Below are positions 17,103 to 27,445 of a stretch of DNA of 64,000 nt, one piece after another; position 1 is the first letter of the stretch, and each line of letters opens with the position of its first letter. This DNA is from Aliivibrio sp. EL58 (GTDB lineage Bacteria; Pseudomonadota; Gammaproteobacteria; Enterobacterales; Vibrionaceae). The stretch is from positions 1,066,963-1,130,962 of the forward strand of contig NZ_OMPC01000001.1 in NCBI RefSeq assembly GCF_900312675.1, written 5' to 3'. A program made the translations under genes and the position numbers. The notes under the pieces were generated by a model. That model did not search any database. It saw nothing but the letters and a program-made list of their open reading frames with translations, and was not told the DNA's origin.

Positions 17103-19181
17103 TTAAAACATCCCTTTTCTTTTTAATATCTGTTGGACAAATAAAAGAGGTTGAGGTTTGGCGATAAGAAAACCTTGAATTTTATCTACACCACAATTAG
17201 CAACAAATTGAAATTCCTCCTCAGTCTCAATTCCTTCGGCAACGACCTCACAATCGGCGATATGGCCCATTTGAGCGATTAATTGATACAGTTGCTTTCC
17301 TTTTGGTGTTGATGCGCCGAGTAATAAAGAACGATCTAATTTTATCTTATCAAACGGGTATTGAAATAAATGAGGAAATGAGGCGTAACCAGTTCCAAAA
17401 TCATCCATTACGATTTTTATACCATATGCTTTTAAGGTTTTTAATGTATTCAATAAATGAGCATTACCACTTAAAATAGCTTCTTCTGTAATTTCAACTT
17501 CTAACCATTGTGGCGGAACAGAAAAGTATTTTAGTCTATTAATAAAGTGTTCAGCAAAGTCGCCTTCTTCTATCGAAGCCACCGAGATATTAATCGCTAC
17601 ACGTTGTCCTTCTGATAGTTTCATTTTTTGCATATCAGTTAGCACTTTATCGATAACTAACTTATCGAGCATAGGCATCATATTCAATAATTGGAAATCA
17701 CTAATGAATGTTGGGGGACACAGATTTCCAGCACTGTCTTGATAACGTAATAAAGCTTCAAAGGATATAGCGTTGTTTTTTGTAACAGGTTGAAGCAGTT
17801 GATAATGCATTAGAAAGCCATCTCTATGAAGCATATGAGATATACGTTTTTGAGCAGAAGAATGCTTTAAACTACTGGCTGCTGAGCTTCTAGCACTATT
17901 TAATAAACTTTGAAAAATTGATTTTTCTATCGCGGTATTAGTAATAGCCGATTTATGGTGTAGTGCATATTTTCCTGCAAACGCGAGATAAAATGGGCGA
18001 TAAACAAAGATACCAATGATAATAATCATTAGTTGTAATAACGAGCCTTCAACATTATTTCCCATAGCAATGTAGCCACTGATTAGTGGTGGTGTCATCC
18101 AATCGACGATGTTCGATACCGGTGAGATGATACCTGAAAAAATAGCCATATATGTGATAAGAAAGCTGAGTATTGGTAGAGCAACGAATGGAACAATAAG
18201 CAATGGATTAAATATAATAGGTAAACCAAATAGCAGGATTTCATTGATATTGAAAAGCACCAAGGGTAAAGCCGCTAAGGCAAGCATGATGTGATTTTTT
18301 TCTTTAGAAAATAGCAGGACACATAATAATAAGCTTATGGTATTTCCTGAACCTCCCATAGACAAAAATGCATCATAGAATCCTTGATTGATGATATGTA
18401 AAGAGGCTTCTCCCGCAGTCCAATCTGCGATATTTTGTTGGGTTTCAGCATAGATAGTCTGTTTGATAGTAAACAGCATATTATGACCGTTAACGCCAAT
18501 TGAGCCTAACAACCCTAGAACCGTTTGATAGATCAGCCCTCCAGAAAAGGTTAAAGGGTCGGCATTTATATTCCCAATAAGTGCAGTAAAGTAATTGATA
18601 CCTTTAACCATTATTTTAGATAGGAAGAAGGCAGAGCTAATAAAGATAAAAAAATGGAGAACATGCTTGAATAGACGAGACGAAAAATCTAAAGATTGTG
18701 GTTCAAGTTGTTGTAAGTTGAAGCGGTAACAGTATAAATAAGTAATTGAAGCACTTAACAAGGCTAATAATGGATTGTTAGGAAAGCTAAATGAAGCAGA
18801 TAAACTACCACTTTCTATAGATAGTAAATAGAAAAGAACCACTGAATAAATGATAAATGACGCACTACTGAATGTTGTCTTGTGGGATAAATAGTACCCA
18901 GCAATAATACAAAATGAGAGAGGGTAAATATTGATCAGTAGATTTGATAAATGGAAAAAGAGGTTCGAAGCTTCTTTAAATTCCAATAGATTTAAAGAGT
19001 GCCCTAGAAGTACGGCGAATGCATTCGAAAGTGTTAAAGGGATCAATAACAGTGCAATGGCAGATAAGTCATAAATATAAGAGTGAGAAGCAATATGACT
19101 AGTCTTAAATTTTTGATGTAATGAAGCTACAAATGTCAAAAATGCATTATTTATAAAACTTGGATTTAGGTTTGCCTTCAA
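17103..19181 (-). CDS. EIIC-like membrane domain fused to an EAL c-di-GMP phosphodiesterase
   Basis: A 692-residue fusion. Residues 1 to about 410 form a polytopic domain resembling PTS EIIC of the lactose/cellobiose class ('GVNGHNMLF', 'GGSGNTISL', 'NINEILLFGLPIIFNP' are typical). Residues about 445-685 are an EAL domain with the signature 'EALLR' near 473, 'EVEITEEAIL', 'MDDFGTGYASF', 'KLDRSLL' and 'EGIETEEEF'. All the usual metal and catalytic motifs appear intact, so active c-di-GMP hydrolysis is expected. No IIA or IIB is nearby, so the EIIC part probably senses or binds a sugar rather than running a complete PTS. It is monocistronic. The reading of EIIC as sensor is inference. Confidence 0.85.
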   Translation of the reverse strand: MKANLNPSFINNAFLTFVASLHQKFKTSHIASHSYIYDLSAIALLLIPLTLSNAFAVLLGHSLNLLEFKEASNLFFHLSNLLINIYPLSFCIIAGYYLSHKTTFSSASFIIYSVVLFYLLSIESGSLSASFSFPNNPLLALLSASITYLYCYRFNLQQLEPQSLDFSSRLFKHVLHFFIFISSAFFLSKIMVKGINYFTALIGNINADPLTFSGGLIYQTVLGLLGSIGVNGHNMLFTIKQTIYAETQQNIADWTAGEASLHIINQGFYDAFLSMGGSGNTISLLLCVLLFSKEKNHIMLALAALPLVLFNINEILLFGLPIIFNPLLIVPFVALPILSFLITYMAIFSGIISPVSNIVDWMTPPLISGYIAMGNNVEGSLLQLMIIIIGIFVYRPFYLAFAGKYALHHKSAITNTAIEKSIFQSLLNSARSSAASSLKHSSAQKRISHMLHRDGFLMHYQLLQPVTKNNAISFEALLRYQDSAGNLCPPTFISDFQLLNMMPMLDKLVIDKVLTDMQKMKLSEGQRVAINISVASIEEGDFAEHFINRLKYFSVPPQWLEVEITEEAILSGNAHLLNTLKTLKAYGIKIVMDDFGTGYASFPHLFQYPFDKIKLDRSLLLGASTPKGKQLYQLIAQMGHIADCEVVAEGIETEEEFQFVANCGVDKIQGFLIAKPQPLLFVQQILKRKGMF

Positions 19182-19436
19182 ATGAAATAATTCCAGTAGA
19201 AGATAACATCGTATAACTGAATCTATAAGAAATCAGTAAGCCATTGTCGATGTAATCAGTAGCCAATAAAAGAGTAAAATTCACTTATCATTATTTGTGC
19301 TTTTTTAAAAGCGGCGAATTCTTACATAGAGATTAGCAGGTTACTAGCTTTTGTTTGTGCTCTCAGTCATTTTTTTCATAAATTGTTCAGTGTGCCGACC
19401 ATACTATCTTATTGATTATTTGTATGTTTTTTGCTT
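19182..19436. other. intergenic stretch, nothing recognised
   Basis: AT-rich sequence upstream of the EIIC-EAL gene and downstream of the gcv terminator. It should hold the EIIC-EAL promoter on the minus strand. No gene, repeat or clear palindrome was seen. Confidence 0.5.
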
Positions 19437-19464
19437 AAAAAAAAGGCGAACCTATAGGTCCGCC
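19437..19464 (-). terminator. terminator of gcvHP
   Basis: On the minus strand GGCGGACCTATAGGTTCGCC folds into a nine-base-pair hairpin with one mismatch, followed by eight T. It lies 49 bases beyond the gcvP stop. Confidence 0.85.
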
Positions 19465-19512
19465 ATTATTCAGCTGTATTTTTGTTCTAACTTTTCATTT
19501 TAAGTTAGCTGA

Positions 19513-22380
19513 TTACTCTTCATAGTTCTCAATGCTTGGGCAAGAACAAATCAAGTTACGGTCGCCAAATACGTTATCTACACGGTTAACGGTAGGCCAG
19601 TATTTAGAAGCTTTTGCTTGAGTTGATGGGAAACACGCCACTTCACGAGTATATGGATGATCCCACTCATTAGACATTAGATCCACTTGAGTATGCGGTG
19701 CATTCACTAATGGGTTATTGTCTAATGGCCATTCGCCTTGTTGAACTTTGTTCATCTCTTCACGAATCGTAATCATTGCATCACAGAAGCGATCAAGCTC
19801 TGCTAAGTCTTCAGATTCTGTTGGCTCAATCATTAACGTACCCGCAACTGGGAACGACATGGTTGGCGCATGGAAACCAAAATCCATTAAACGTTTTGCA
19901 ATGTCTTCTTCACTAATACCTGTTGCTTCTTTAAGCGGACGGATATCAATAATACACTCGTGCGCGATGCGACCATTTGTACCACGGTACAGAACAGGGT
20001 AGTGAGGACGTAGACGCTCCATCACGTAGTTCGCATTCAGGATTGCCACTTTAGTCGCTTCAGTCAGACCCATTTCTCCCATCATCGCAATGTATGCCCA
20101 TGAGATAGGAAGAATAGAGGCACTGCCTAGATCCGCTGCAGAAACTGCGTAATCTGAACCTTGAACACCGTTTTCTGTGTGACCAGGTAGGAAAGGCGCT
20201 AGGTGAGATTTAACACCGATAGGACCCATGCCTGGACCACCGCCACCGTGTGGAATACAGAAAGTTTTGTGTAAGTTTAGGTGAGAGACATCAGAACCAA
20301 TGAAACCAGGGCTTGTTAAACCAACCTGTGCGTTCATGTTGGCACCATCAAGATATACTTGACCGCCTGCTTCATGAACCATGTCGCATACTTCGCGTAC
20401 TTGCTCTTCATATACACCGTGTGTAGAAGGGTAAGTGATCATGATGCTTGATAGGTTTTCTTGGTGCTTAGCGATTTTTTCAGCTAAATCGATCATGTCG
20501 ATGTTACCGTTGTCATCACATTTCACCACAACCACTTTCATTGACACCATTGATGCCGTCGCTGGGTTAGTTCCGTGCGCTGAGCTTGGAATTAGACATA
20601 CATTACGTTGACCTTCACCACGGCTTTGGTGGTAACGCTGAATTGCAATTAAGCCAGCATATTCACCAGACGCACCAGAGTTAGGTTGTAGAGAGAAGTC
20701 ATCATAGCCTGTGATTTCACATAGCATTGATTTTAATGACGTTGATAGTGTGGTGTAGCCTGCTGCTTGGTTTAATGGTGCGAATGGGTGAATACCACCA
20801 AACTCAGGCCATGTTACCGGAAGCATTTCAGCTACAGCGTTTAACTTCATCGTACATGAGCCCAGTGGGATCATACCGTGAGTTAATGAGAAATCTTTGT
20901 TTTCCAGTTTTTTCAAGTAACGCAGCATTTGTGTTTCGCTGTGGTGCGTGTTGAACACTGGGTGGGTTAAGAATGAAGAAGTACGACGACACGTTTCAGG
21001 GATAGCAGCAAACTCATCTGCACCGACTTCATTAGAAAGCGTATCACACTCTGCATTATCAACACCAAATACAGTTAGTAGTGCAACTAAATCAGAAACC
21101 GTGGTGGTTTCATCAAAGCTAATACCAAGCTCAGTATCAAATTTACGTAAATTGATGCTTGCTGCTAATGCTTTGGTGTAAAGAATGTCTGTCTGCTGTT
21201 CAGTTTTAACTGTTAACGTATCAAAGAAGCTCTGATGTGTTAATTCAAACCCTGCAGATTGCAATGCTTTTGCAACGATAGCCGTGAAGTGGTGTACACG
21301 ACGAGCAATAGTTTTTAAGCCTTCTGGGCCGTGATAAACCGCGTAGAAAGAGGCCATGTTTGCAAGCAATGCTTGTGCAGTACAAATGTTTGATGTCGCT
21401 TTCTCACGACGAATGTGCTGCTCACGTGTTTGCATTGCCATACGCAGTGCTTGGTTGCCTTTTGAATCAACCGATACACCAATAATTCGGCCTGGCATTG
21501 AGCGTTTTAGCTTTTCGCGCGTTGCCATGAATGCCGCGTGCGGACCACCGTATCCCATTGGGACACCAAAGCGCTGTGCACTACCAATCGCAATATCTGC
21601 ACCCATTTCACCAACAGGTTTAAGCAGCACAGAAGCAAGAAGATCAGTGGCAACAACAACTAAGGTTTTTTTCGCTTGAGCTTGTTCAATCAGTGTTGAT
21701 AAATCTTTTACTTCACCCGTTGTGCCAGGGTATTGAAGTAGAGCACCAAACACATCATGTGAATCTAAGTTTGAGTCAGTATCAACAACAACGTCAAAAC
21801 CGATGAATTCGGCACGAGTCTTAATCACCGCTAGTGTTTGTGGGTGAACATCGTCTGCCACAAAGAAGGTGTTACTCTTGCTCTTTCCACCGCGTTTACA
21901 TAGCGTCATTGCTTCTGCTGCTGCGGTAGCTTCATCAAGCAAAGATGCGTTCGCGATGTCAAGACCGGTTAAATCCATTACCATTTGTTGGTAGTTTAGT
22001 AGAGCTTCTAAACGACCTTGAGATATCTCAGGTTGGTAAGGCGTATACGCTGTATACCAACCTGGATTTTCTAATACATTACGCAAAATCACATTCGGAG
22101 TGTGCGTATTGTAATAACCTTGGCCGATGTAGCTTGTATTGAGCGTGTTTTGTTGAGCGATCTGTTTTAACTCAGCAAGCATGGCATTTTCAGAAAGGCC
22201 GTGAGGTAACTGCATTGGCTGAGGTAAACGAATTGAGCTTGGTACGGTTTCTTCGATTAATTTTTCTAGTGTTTCAGCGCCAACCGTATTGAGCATATGT
22301 TGATGCTGTGAAGAAGCGGGACCATTGTGGCGACGAATAAATTCGTTATCCGTGCCTAATTGTTGAAGAAGCTGACTCAT
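19513..22380 (-). CDS. gcvP: glycine dehydrogenase (decarboxylating), P-protein
   Basis: A 955-residue P-protein, the normal length for the single-chain form with both halves fused. The PLP lysine is in '[17 protein letters not shown]' near residue 705. The N-terminus '[11 protein letters not shown]' and the 'SCTMKLNA' and 'GANMNAQVG' motifs are also diagnostic. It decarboxylates glycine and loads the aminomethyl group onto the lipoyl arm of GcvH, feeding one-carbon units to folate. It lies 23 bases downstream of gcvH in one operon and ends at a strong terminator. Confidence 0.98.
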   Translation of the reverse strand: MSQLLQQLGTDNEFIRRHNGPASSQHQHMLNTVGAETLEKLIEETVPSSIRLPQPMQLPHGLSENAMLAELKQIAQQNTLNTSYIGQGYYNTHTPNVILRNVLENPGWYTAYTPYQPEISQGRLEALLNYQQMVMDLTGLDIANASLLDEATAAAEAMTLCKRGGKSKSNTFFVADDVHPQTLAVIKTRAEFIGFDVVVDTDSNLDSHDVFGALLQYPGTTGEVKDLSTLIEQAQAKKTLVVVATDLLASVLLKPVGEMGADIAIGSAQRFGVPMGYGGPHAAFMATREKLKRSMPGRIIGVSVDSKGNQALRMAMQTREQHIRREKATSNICTAQALLANMASFYAVYHGPEGLKTIARRVHHFTAIVAKALQSAGFELTHQSFFDTLTVKTEQQTDILYTKALAASINLRKFDTELGISFDETTTVSDLVALLTVFGVDNAECDTLSNEVGADEFAAIPETCRRTSSFLTHPVFNTHHSETQMLRYLKKLENKDFSLTHGMIPLGSCTMKLNAVAEMLPVTWPEFGGIHPFAPLNQAAGYTTLSTSLKSMLCEITGYDDFSLQPNSGASGEYAGLIAIQRYHQSRGEGQRNVCLIPSSAHGTNPATASMVSMKVVVVKCDDNGNIDMIDLAEKIAKHQENLSSIMITYPSTHGVYEEQVREVCDMVHEAGGQVYLDGANMNAQVGLTSPGFIGSDVSHLNLHKTFCIPHGGGGPGMGPIGVKSHLAPFLPGHTENGVQGSDYAVSAADLGSASILPISWAYIAMMGEMGLTEATKVAILNANYVMERLRPHYPVLYRGTNGRIAHECIIDIRPLKEATGISEEDIAKRLMDFGFHAPTMSFPVAGTLMIEPTESEDLAELDRFCDAMITIREEMNKVQQGEWPLDNNPLVNAPHTQVDLMSNEWDHPYTREVACFPSTQAKASKYWPTVNRVDNVFGDRNLICSCPSIENYEE

Positions 22381-22403
22381 GATCTTAATCCTTTAAATTA
22401 TTT

Positions 22404-22784
22404 TTATTCTTCTTCGATGCTTTCAAGGTATTGATCGCCAGGAATTAGGCTTTCTAATTGACCTTCATCAGACAGTTTAATTTTAGCAATCCAACCACCT
22501 TCATACGGTTCTTCGTTAACAAGCTCTGGGCTGTCTTCAAGTTCTTCATTAATTTCAACAATCACACCAGAAACAGGTGCGTAGATGTCTGAAGCTGCTT
22601 TAACAGATTCAACCAAAGAGAAGTTTTCTTCTGCTGTTACTTCGTCGTCTACCTCTGGTAAGTCAACAAATACAACATCACCAAGCAGGCCTTGAGCGTG
22701 GTTTGAGATACCAACCGTTACAGTGCCGTCGCCATTTTCACGTACCCATTCGTGGCTTGCTGTAAATTTAAGATCTTTTTCCAT
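22404..22784 (-). CDS. gcvH: glycine cleavage system H protein
   Basis: A 126-residue lipoyl carrier starting '[13 protein letters not shown]'. Lipoylated Lys62 is in 'SVKAASD' and the flanking 'ENFSLVES' is typical. I start it at 22784, where GGAG lies seven bases upstream; an in-frame upstream Met at 22817 would add eleven residues with no ribosome binding site. It shuttles the aminomethyl intermediate between GcvP and GcvT. Note that gcvT is not in this operon but lies on the opposite strand beyond a regulator. Confidence 0.97.
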   Translation of the reverse strand: MEKDLKFTASHEWVRENGDGTVTVGISNHAQGLLGDVVFVDLPEVDDEVTAEENFSLVESVKAASDIYAPVSGVIVEINEELEDSPELVNEEPYEGGWIAKIKLSDEGQLESLIPGDQYLESIEEE

Positions 22785-22961
22785 GATACTTCTCCAGTGT
22801 GAATTGTTTTTTAGCAAATGCTTTTAGCCATATGCTTTCAGCAAATTAGTATTAAACGAAATTATATTAGTCGAACTCAGGAAGGTGTTATCTGTATTAA
22901 TAACGACCATCGCATTACATTAGCTAAACATACAAGTGTGAAATGCAACATTCAACCATCG

Positions 22962-22979
22962 AGTTTCCAATAAGAAACT
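22962..22979. promoter_or_regulatory. palindrome between gcvH and the XRE regulator
   Basis: AGTTTC-6-GAAACT is a perfect inverted repeat in the divergent gcvH/regulator space, followed at once by another TTTGTTTCC. A GAAAC element (23771..23775) is also present upstream of gcvT. These are candidate operators for the XRE-cupin regulator. Confidence 0.4.
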
Positions 22980-23105
22980 TTGTTTCCCATTTTGCTACCT
23001 AGCGCACTCTTTCAGCATTCTTGTTGCTTTTTATCTCGCAATTTTCCGCCGATAAGATGAGTATTACAGAGGTTGATTGAATACTTAATGAGCAAGGAGC
23101 GCCGT

Positions 23106-23735
23106 TTGAGTAAGCCTCAAAATGCAATGGCAGAAGCAAAAATCGTCAAAATAGAGAAAAATAACGAAGAGCAACCGATTGCTCCGCTTGATCTTGGAAA
23201 AAGATTAAAAGACATCCGTATTCAACTTGGACTCACTCTTGAAGAGGCAAGTAAGCGCACGGGTCTTGCGCGTTCAACGCTTTCAAAAATAGAAAACGAA
23301 CAGATCTCACCCACATTTCAAGCATTACAAAAACTCGCAAGTGGGTTGGATATCGCCATACCTCAAATATTTGAGCCGCCGAAACAAAAAGGGGCGGTAG
23401 GGCGTCGAGATATTACGCTTTCGCAACAAGGTAAGCCTCACCCAACGGCTACATATGAGCATGAATTGTTAGCAACTCAATTGTCTAATAAAAGGATGAT
23501 GCCATTTAAGAGCCGTATTCGTGCGAGAGACTTTGATGCTTATGCTGAATGGGTGCGTCATGACGGAGAAGAATTTTTATTGGTTCTAGAAGGTGAAGTC
23601 TGTTTTTACAGCGAATTCTACGAGCCGGTTAATTTAGCAATAGGGGACAGTGTTTATTACGATGCAAGTATGGGACACGTACTTATATCGATTAGTGAGG
23701 AAGACGCTCATATCCTCTGGGTTACAGCAAAGTAA
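23106..23735 (+). CDS. XRE-family regulator with C-terminal cupin domain
   Basis: About 209 residues. The HTH_3 domain spans roughly residues 33-90 ('LGKRLKDIRIQLGLTLEEAS', 'TGLARSTLSKIEN') and a cupin fold covers the last 70 ('EFLLVLEGEVCFYSEF', 'YYDASMGHVLI'). I favour the TTG at 23106 because AAGGAG lies six bases upstream; an ATG at 23088 has no ribosome binding site at proper distance. It lies between gcvHP (divergent) and gcvT (same strand, 97 bases on), so it is probably the local controller of glycine cleavage. The cupin may bind a small ligand such as glycine or a related metabolite, which is inference. Confidence 0.85.
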   Translation: MSKPQNAMAEAKIVKIEKNNEEQPIAPLDLGKRLKDIRIQLGLTLEEASKRTGLARSTLSKIENEQISPTFQALQKLASGLDIAIPQIFEPPKQKGAVGRRDITLSQQGKPHPTATYEHELLATQLSNKRMMPFKSRIRARDFDAYAEWVRHDGEEFLLVLEGEVCFYSEFYEPVNLAIGDSVYYDASMGHVLISISEEDAHILWVTAK

Positions 23736-23832
23736 TGCGTAGCTAAAAACACAATCCACTATTTTATTAGAAACCTAGATCCCAAGAATAACCGATACAC
23801 TTAGCCAATATCAGGCAAATGGAGAAAGAAGA

Positions 23833-24951
23833 ATGTCAGAACAACTAAACAAAACCGCTCTTTTTGATATGCATGTCGCTGCTGGCGCAAAAATGGTGCC
23901 ATTTGCAGGTTATGATATGCCTGTTCAATACCCATTAGGCGTAAAAAAAGAACACCTTCACACACGTGATGCTGCTGGTCTGTTTGATGTATCGCACATG
24001 GGACAACTTCGATTAAAAGGTGATGGGGCAGCTGCTGCACTAGAAGCACTAGTGCCTGTTGATATTGTTGATCTTCCTTCTCAGAAACAACGTTATGCAT
24101 TCTTCACTAATGATGCGGGCGGTATTATGGATGACTTGATGGTGGCTAATTTTGGCGATCATCTGTTTGTTGTTGTGAATGCCGCATGTAAAGAACAAGA
24201 TATTGCGCATCTACAAGCAAATCTTCCTGAAGGTGTTGAACTTGAAGTGATTGAAGATCGCGCTTTATTGGCATTACAAGGCCCTCAAGCGGCAGATGTA
24301 TTATCACGACTTCAACCGTCAGTGGCTTCTATGCTGTTTATGGATACGGCTGTTATTGAGATCAATGGCATCGAGTGTTACATCAGCCGCTCTGGTTACA
24401 CAGGTGAAGATGGCTACGAAATCTCAGTGCCAAATGATAAAGCCGCAGAGCTTGCAGACGCCTTAACGTCTTTTGAAGAAGTAGAGTGGATCGGTCTTGG
24501 TGCGCGAGATTCACTGCGTCTTGAATGTGGTTTATGTTTATACGGTCATGATTTAGATACAACAACGACGCCAGTAGAAGCAAGCTTACTGTGGGGTATC
24601 AGCAAAAATCGCCGTGCAGACGGTGAGCGTGCAGGTGGGTTCCCAGGTGCAGATATCATCTTAAGGCAAATCGAAACGAAAGATGTGAATCGTAAACGAG
24701 TTGGTTTAGTCGGTCAAAGTAAAGCGCCAGTGCGTGAAGGGTGTAAGTTATTTGATGCTGCTGATAATGAAATTGGTGTGGTGACGTCTGGTACAGCAGG
24801 CCCGACAGCGGGTAAGCCCGTATCTATGGGTTATGTCAGAACGGACCTTGCAGTTATTGGAACAGAAGTGTTCGCTGAAGTTCGTGGTAAAAAACTCGCA
24901 ATGACAGTAGAAAAAATGCCATTCGTACCGCAACGTTATTACAGAGGTTAA
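23833..24951 (+). CDS. gcvT: aminomethyltransferase, T-protein of glycine cleavage
   Basis: A 372-residue T-protein of normal length. 'KTALFDMHVAAGAKMVPFAGYDMP' at the N-terminus, 'DVSHMGQ', 'RSGYTGEDGYEIS' and 'LGARDSLRLECGLCLYGHD' are family landmarks, the latter including the folate-site region. It releases ammonia from the GcvH-bound intermediate and makes 5,10-methylene-tetrahydrofolate. It has a GGAG ribosome binding site (GGAGAAAGAAGA, then ATG). It is transcribed away from gcvHP, with the XRE-cupin gene immediately upstream. Confidence 0.97.
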   Translation: MSEQLNKTALFDMHVAAGAKMVPFAGYDMPVQYPLGVKKEHLHTRDAAGLFDVSHMGQLRLKGDGAAAALEALVPVDIVDLPSQKQRYAFFTNDAGGIMDDLMVANFGDHLFVVVNAACKEQDIAHLQANLPEGVELEVIEDRALLALQGPQAADVLSRLQPSVASMLFMDTAVIEINGIECYISRSGYTGEDGYEISVPNDKAAELADALTSFEEVEWIGLGARDSLRLECGLCLYGHDLDTTTTPVEASLLWGISKNRRADGERAGGFPGADIILRQIETKDVNRKRVGLVGQSKAPVREGCKLFDAADNEIGVVTSGTAGPTAGKPVSMGYVRTDLAVIGTEVFAEVRGKKLAMTVEKMPFVPQRYYRG

Positions 24952-25007
24952 TTTATTAGAGTTAGAAGCTCATAATAACGGCAATAGAAATGAATGAATA
25001 AGGCAAA

Positions 25008-25035
25008 AAGAGTATATAACTATGCTCTTTTTTTT
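25008..25035 (+). terminator. terminator after gcvT
   Basis: AAGAGTATA and TATGCTCTT pair over nine positions with one G-U and a four-base loop, followed by a run of T. It lies 56 bases after gcvT. Confidence 0.75.
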
Positions 25036-25106
25036 GGTTATGAAAAAAGTGAAGGTGAGGATTTCTCGTTATAAAGTATAAGCTAGGTCAGATTTTTGAA
25101 ATTAAT

Positions 25107-25119
25107 TGCACACTGTGCA
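25107..25119. promoter_or_regulatory. TGCAC-3-GTGCA palindrome upstream of the MaoC gene
   Basis: A perfect five-base inverted repeat with a three-base spacer lies about 157 bases before the MaoC start, in the gap 25036..25275. That gap holds no gene. The palindrome is a possible operator; no specific regulator is recognised. Confidence 0.3.
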
Positions 25120-25275
25120 TATTGGATTATCTGTTTGAATTTAAATGATTTACTAGTACTCAGCGAACGTGTGTATGCTCGGAAAGTATTTGCAAAAAAA
25201 CGTGACCTGTAACACAATTATAAACATGGCACTTAAGCATTGTTTTTACGATTAGATATCAAATAAGGTTTCTCT

Positions 25276-25959
25276 ATGAAGGTTGTCGATTTTCTAAAGC
25301 ATAAGCGTGAATATCTGGCGAAACATCCGTTTGAATTAAAAGACTGGATGTCACCAACCATTAAAGATTACTGGATTGAATTTTTAAATAAAGCCAACAA
25401 TATTCACATTATTTCGTGGGTTAAAGAACACAAACGTACTGCTAATGGACAGCAAAACGAGGTTGTTCAACCTGAGCCAATTGAAATGAACTTAGATACT
25501 CAAGCTGTATTTGAAGAATTAACCGCTCGATTGGGCGAAGAAATCCACATTGGCGATTGGGCAATGATGGATCAAGAACGCATTAATAGTTTTGGTGCAG
25601 TGACAGAAGATATGCAATGGATCCATACTGATCCAGAAAGAGCTTCAGCGGAATCTCCGTTTAAAACGCCGATTGCCCATGGGTTCTTAACACTGTCTAT
25701 GTTGTCAAAACTGACGGATAACGTGGGAAGTGATAACTTGCTTTTCCCTACGGCTAAAATGACAGTGAATTACGGCTTGAATAAAGTTCGTTTTCCGTAC
25801 CCTGTTAAAGCTGGAAAGCGTATTCGCGCAAGAAGCACACTAATGTCGGTAACACCGATTAAGCGTGGCTTAGAAATTGAAACAGAAGTTAAAGTTGAAA
25901 TCGAAAAATGTCGCCGCCCAGGTTGTGTTGCTGTTTCAGTAATACGTTTATACTTTTAG
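25276..25959 (+). CDS. MaoC-family hot-dog dehydratase
   Basis: A 227-residue protein. Residues about 80-227 form a MaoC-like hot-dog domain with 'GDWAMMDQERINSFGAVTED', 'MQWIHTDPERA' and 'FKTPIAHGFLTLSML', which are the hydratase-2 signature regions. Acyl-CoA hydratase or dehydratase activity is likely. The usual D-x-x-P-x-H pattern is altered to 'EDMQWIH', so full R-hydratase activity is uncertain. The N-terminal 75 residues are an unusual charged extension ('VDFLKHKREYLAKHP') that may mediate dimerisation or binding. It is a single-gene unit ended by a bidirectional terminator. Confidence 0.8.
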   Translation: MKVVDFLKHKREYLAKHPFELKDWMSPTIKDYWIEFLNKANNIHIISWVKEHKRTANGQQNEVVQPEPIEMNLDTQAVFEELTARLGEEIHIGDWAMMDQERINSFGAVTEDMQWIHTDPERASAESPFKTPIAHGFLTLSMLSKLTDNVGSDNLLFPTAKMTVNYGLNKVRFPYPVKAGKRIRARSTLMSVTPIKRGLEIETEVKVEIEKCRRPGCVAVSVIRLYF

Positions 25960-26027
25960 GCCTTTTTGATTACACCAATTTTATTGAAGTCGATAGCTAA
26001 CATTAGTGTTGAACGACAGTAAGATAT

Positions 26028-26067
26028 AAAAAAACCGCGTTAACCTAATAAGGTAACGCGGTTTTTT
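26028..26067. terminator. bidirectional terminator between the MaoC gene and cheV
   Basis: CCGCGTTAACC and GGTAACGCGG form a long GC-rich stem, flanked by A-run on the left and T-run on the right, so it can stop transcription on both strands of this convergent pair. Confidence 0.88.
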
Positions 26068-26101
26068 GTGTCTGCAATTCTATTTATTACAGTTGGTATA
26101 A

Positions 26102-27001
26102 CTAGGCAACTTGTCGATCGTTATGATTAGCACCACGTAGCATAGCTTGCACTAGCTCAGTTGCTTCAAACTTAGTTAACGCCTCATGAGCACCAACTTG
26201 ATGTGCCTGCTCAACACAGATCTCACTTGAGAGCGAGGTATGAAGGATCACATACGCATCTTTCAATCTTGTATCGTTCTGAATTTCAAATGCCAATTCA
26301 TAGCCGTCTAAACCGGGCATCTCAATATCACTGACCACAATATTATATGGGTGACCTTCATCAGAGGCTTGTTTTAGCATTTCATATGCATCTAATCCGT
26401 TTGTAGCTACTTGATAAGGGATATTAATACTGTCTAAAGCCGTTGAAAGTTGTTTACGCGCTACAAAAGAATCATCAACTAATAGAATGTTAAGAGGTTT
26501 TAATTTCTCTCTTTCTACATCAGATAATATAGGGTACAAGTTAGAGGTATCTTCTGGATAGATTTTTGATAATAGAAGCTCAACATCAAGCAGTTGAACA
26601 ATATTATCTTCAAAGCGGGTGATCCCAGTAACAAAGACATTAGAGCCCGCTGTTTCTGGTGATGGCTCAATGGCTTTCCAATCACACTCAATGATTTTAT
26701 CTATGGCTCTTACCGCAAATCCAACAACGGTACGCATGCAATCGGTAATGATGATATAGCAGTCTTTTAACTCATCTTTATGAAGGGCTCTAAAGCCAAC
26801 AGCTGCAGACATATCAATAATTGGAATCGCCATATCACGAATGGTTGCAGTCCCTAATACGTGGTGATGAGAGTAGGGAATAGAAGTCAATGCTTGAAAA
26901 GGTACGATCTCACGAACCTTCAACGTGCCGATGGCAAAACGCTGAGTCAGTGTGAGTTTAAATAGCAGCATACCTTGCGATTGGTTCGCTTTGCTTTTCA
27001 T
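26102..27001 (-). CDS. cheV: chemotaxis coupling protein CheV
   Basis: A 299-residue protein with a CheW-like domain (residues about 10-160; 'KVREIVPFQALTSIPYSHHHVLGTATIRD' and 'IPIIDMSAAVG') and a C-terminal receiver domain. The receiver has 'ILLVDDS' near 172, phospho-acceptor Asp in 'VVSDIEMPGLDG' near 225, a Thr in 'HTSLSS' and Lys in 'ALTKFEA'. CheV links receptors to CheA and adds a phosphorylation-based adaptation. It is a lone gene here; several CheV paralogues are normal in vibrios. Confidence 0.92.
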   Translation of the reverse strand: MKSKANQSQGMLLFKLTLTQRFAIGTLKVREIVPFQALTSIPYSHHHVLGTATIRDMAIPIIDMSAAVGFRALHKDELKDCYIIITDCMRTVVGFAVRAIDKIIECDWKAIEPSPETAGSNVFVTGITRFEDNIVQLLDVELLLSKIYPEDTSNLYPILSDVEREKLKPLNILLVDDSFVARKQLSTALDSINIPYQVATNGLDAYEMLKQASDEGHPYNIVVSDIEMPGLDGYELAFEIQNDTRLKDAYVILHTSLSSEICVEQAHQVGAHEALTKFEATELVQAMLRGANHNDRQVA

Positions 27002-27146
27002 AAGTAAATGGCCTTCTGAAAAATAATTATTTTTATAAACTTGATTGTAGTTTTTTTGAGACGGTTTTTAAAGGTGAGACTATCAATTGATGATGAATAA
27101 ACGATATAATTAAGCTTAATTTATCTAGAATCATTTTGAGGTATTC

Positions 27147-27425
27147 ATGGCTAGCACTGCAGCTGCGCTACACATTCTTGTTAAACATAAAGAACAAGCA
27201 GAAGATATTATTCAACAGCTTAAAAAAGGCGCTAAATTTCACGTATTAGCGAAAAAATACTCTAGCTGTCCTTCTGGTAAAAAAGGCGGCGATTTAGGTG
27301 AATTCAAGAAAGGCCAAATGGTACCGCAGTTTGATAAAGTGTGCTTTAGTGGTGAAACACTTGTCCCACACCTAGTGAAAACTAAATTTGGCTGGCATGT
27401 TGTTAAGGTTCTTTATCGCACATAA
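27147..27425 (+). CDS. ppiC: parvulin-type peptidyl-prolyl isomerase
   Basis: A 92-residue single-domain parvulin without signal peptide, so cytoplasmic. The family motifs '[16 protein letters not shown]', '[16 protein letters not shown]', 'FDKVCF' and '[10 protein letters not shown]' are all present, in the right order and length for PpiC. It catalyses cis-trans isomerisation of Xaa-Pro bonds. It is preceded by a possible -10 TATAAT at 27105..27110 and followed by a bidirectional terminator. Confidence 0.95.
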   Translation: MASTAAALHILVKHKEQAEDIIQQLKKGAKFHVLAKKYSSCPSGKKGGDLGEFKKGQMVPQFDKVCFSGETLVPHLVKTKFGWHVVKVLYRT

Positions 27426-27445
27426 GCAATAGCCTTTTCGAGATA

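Noticed and set aside
22818..23832. Possible glycine riboswitch around the gcv genes
   Set aside because: I looked for the conserved glycine-riboswitch elements before gcvH, the XRE gene and gcvT and did not see them. The nearby regulator gives a simpler explanation.
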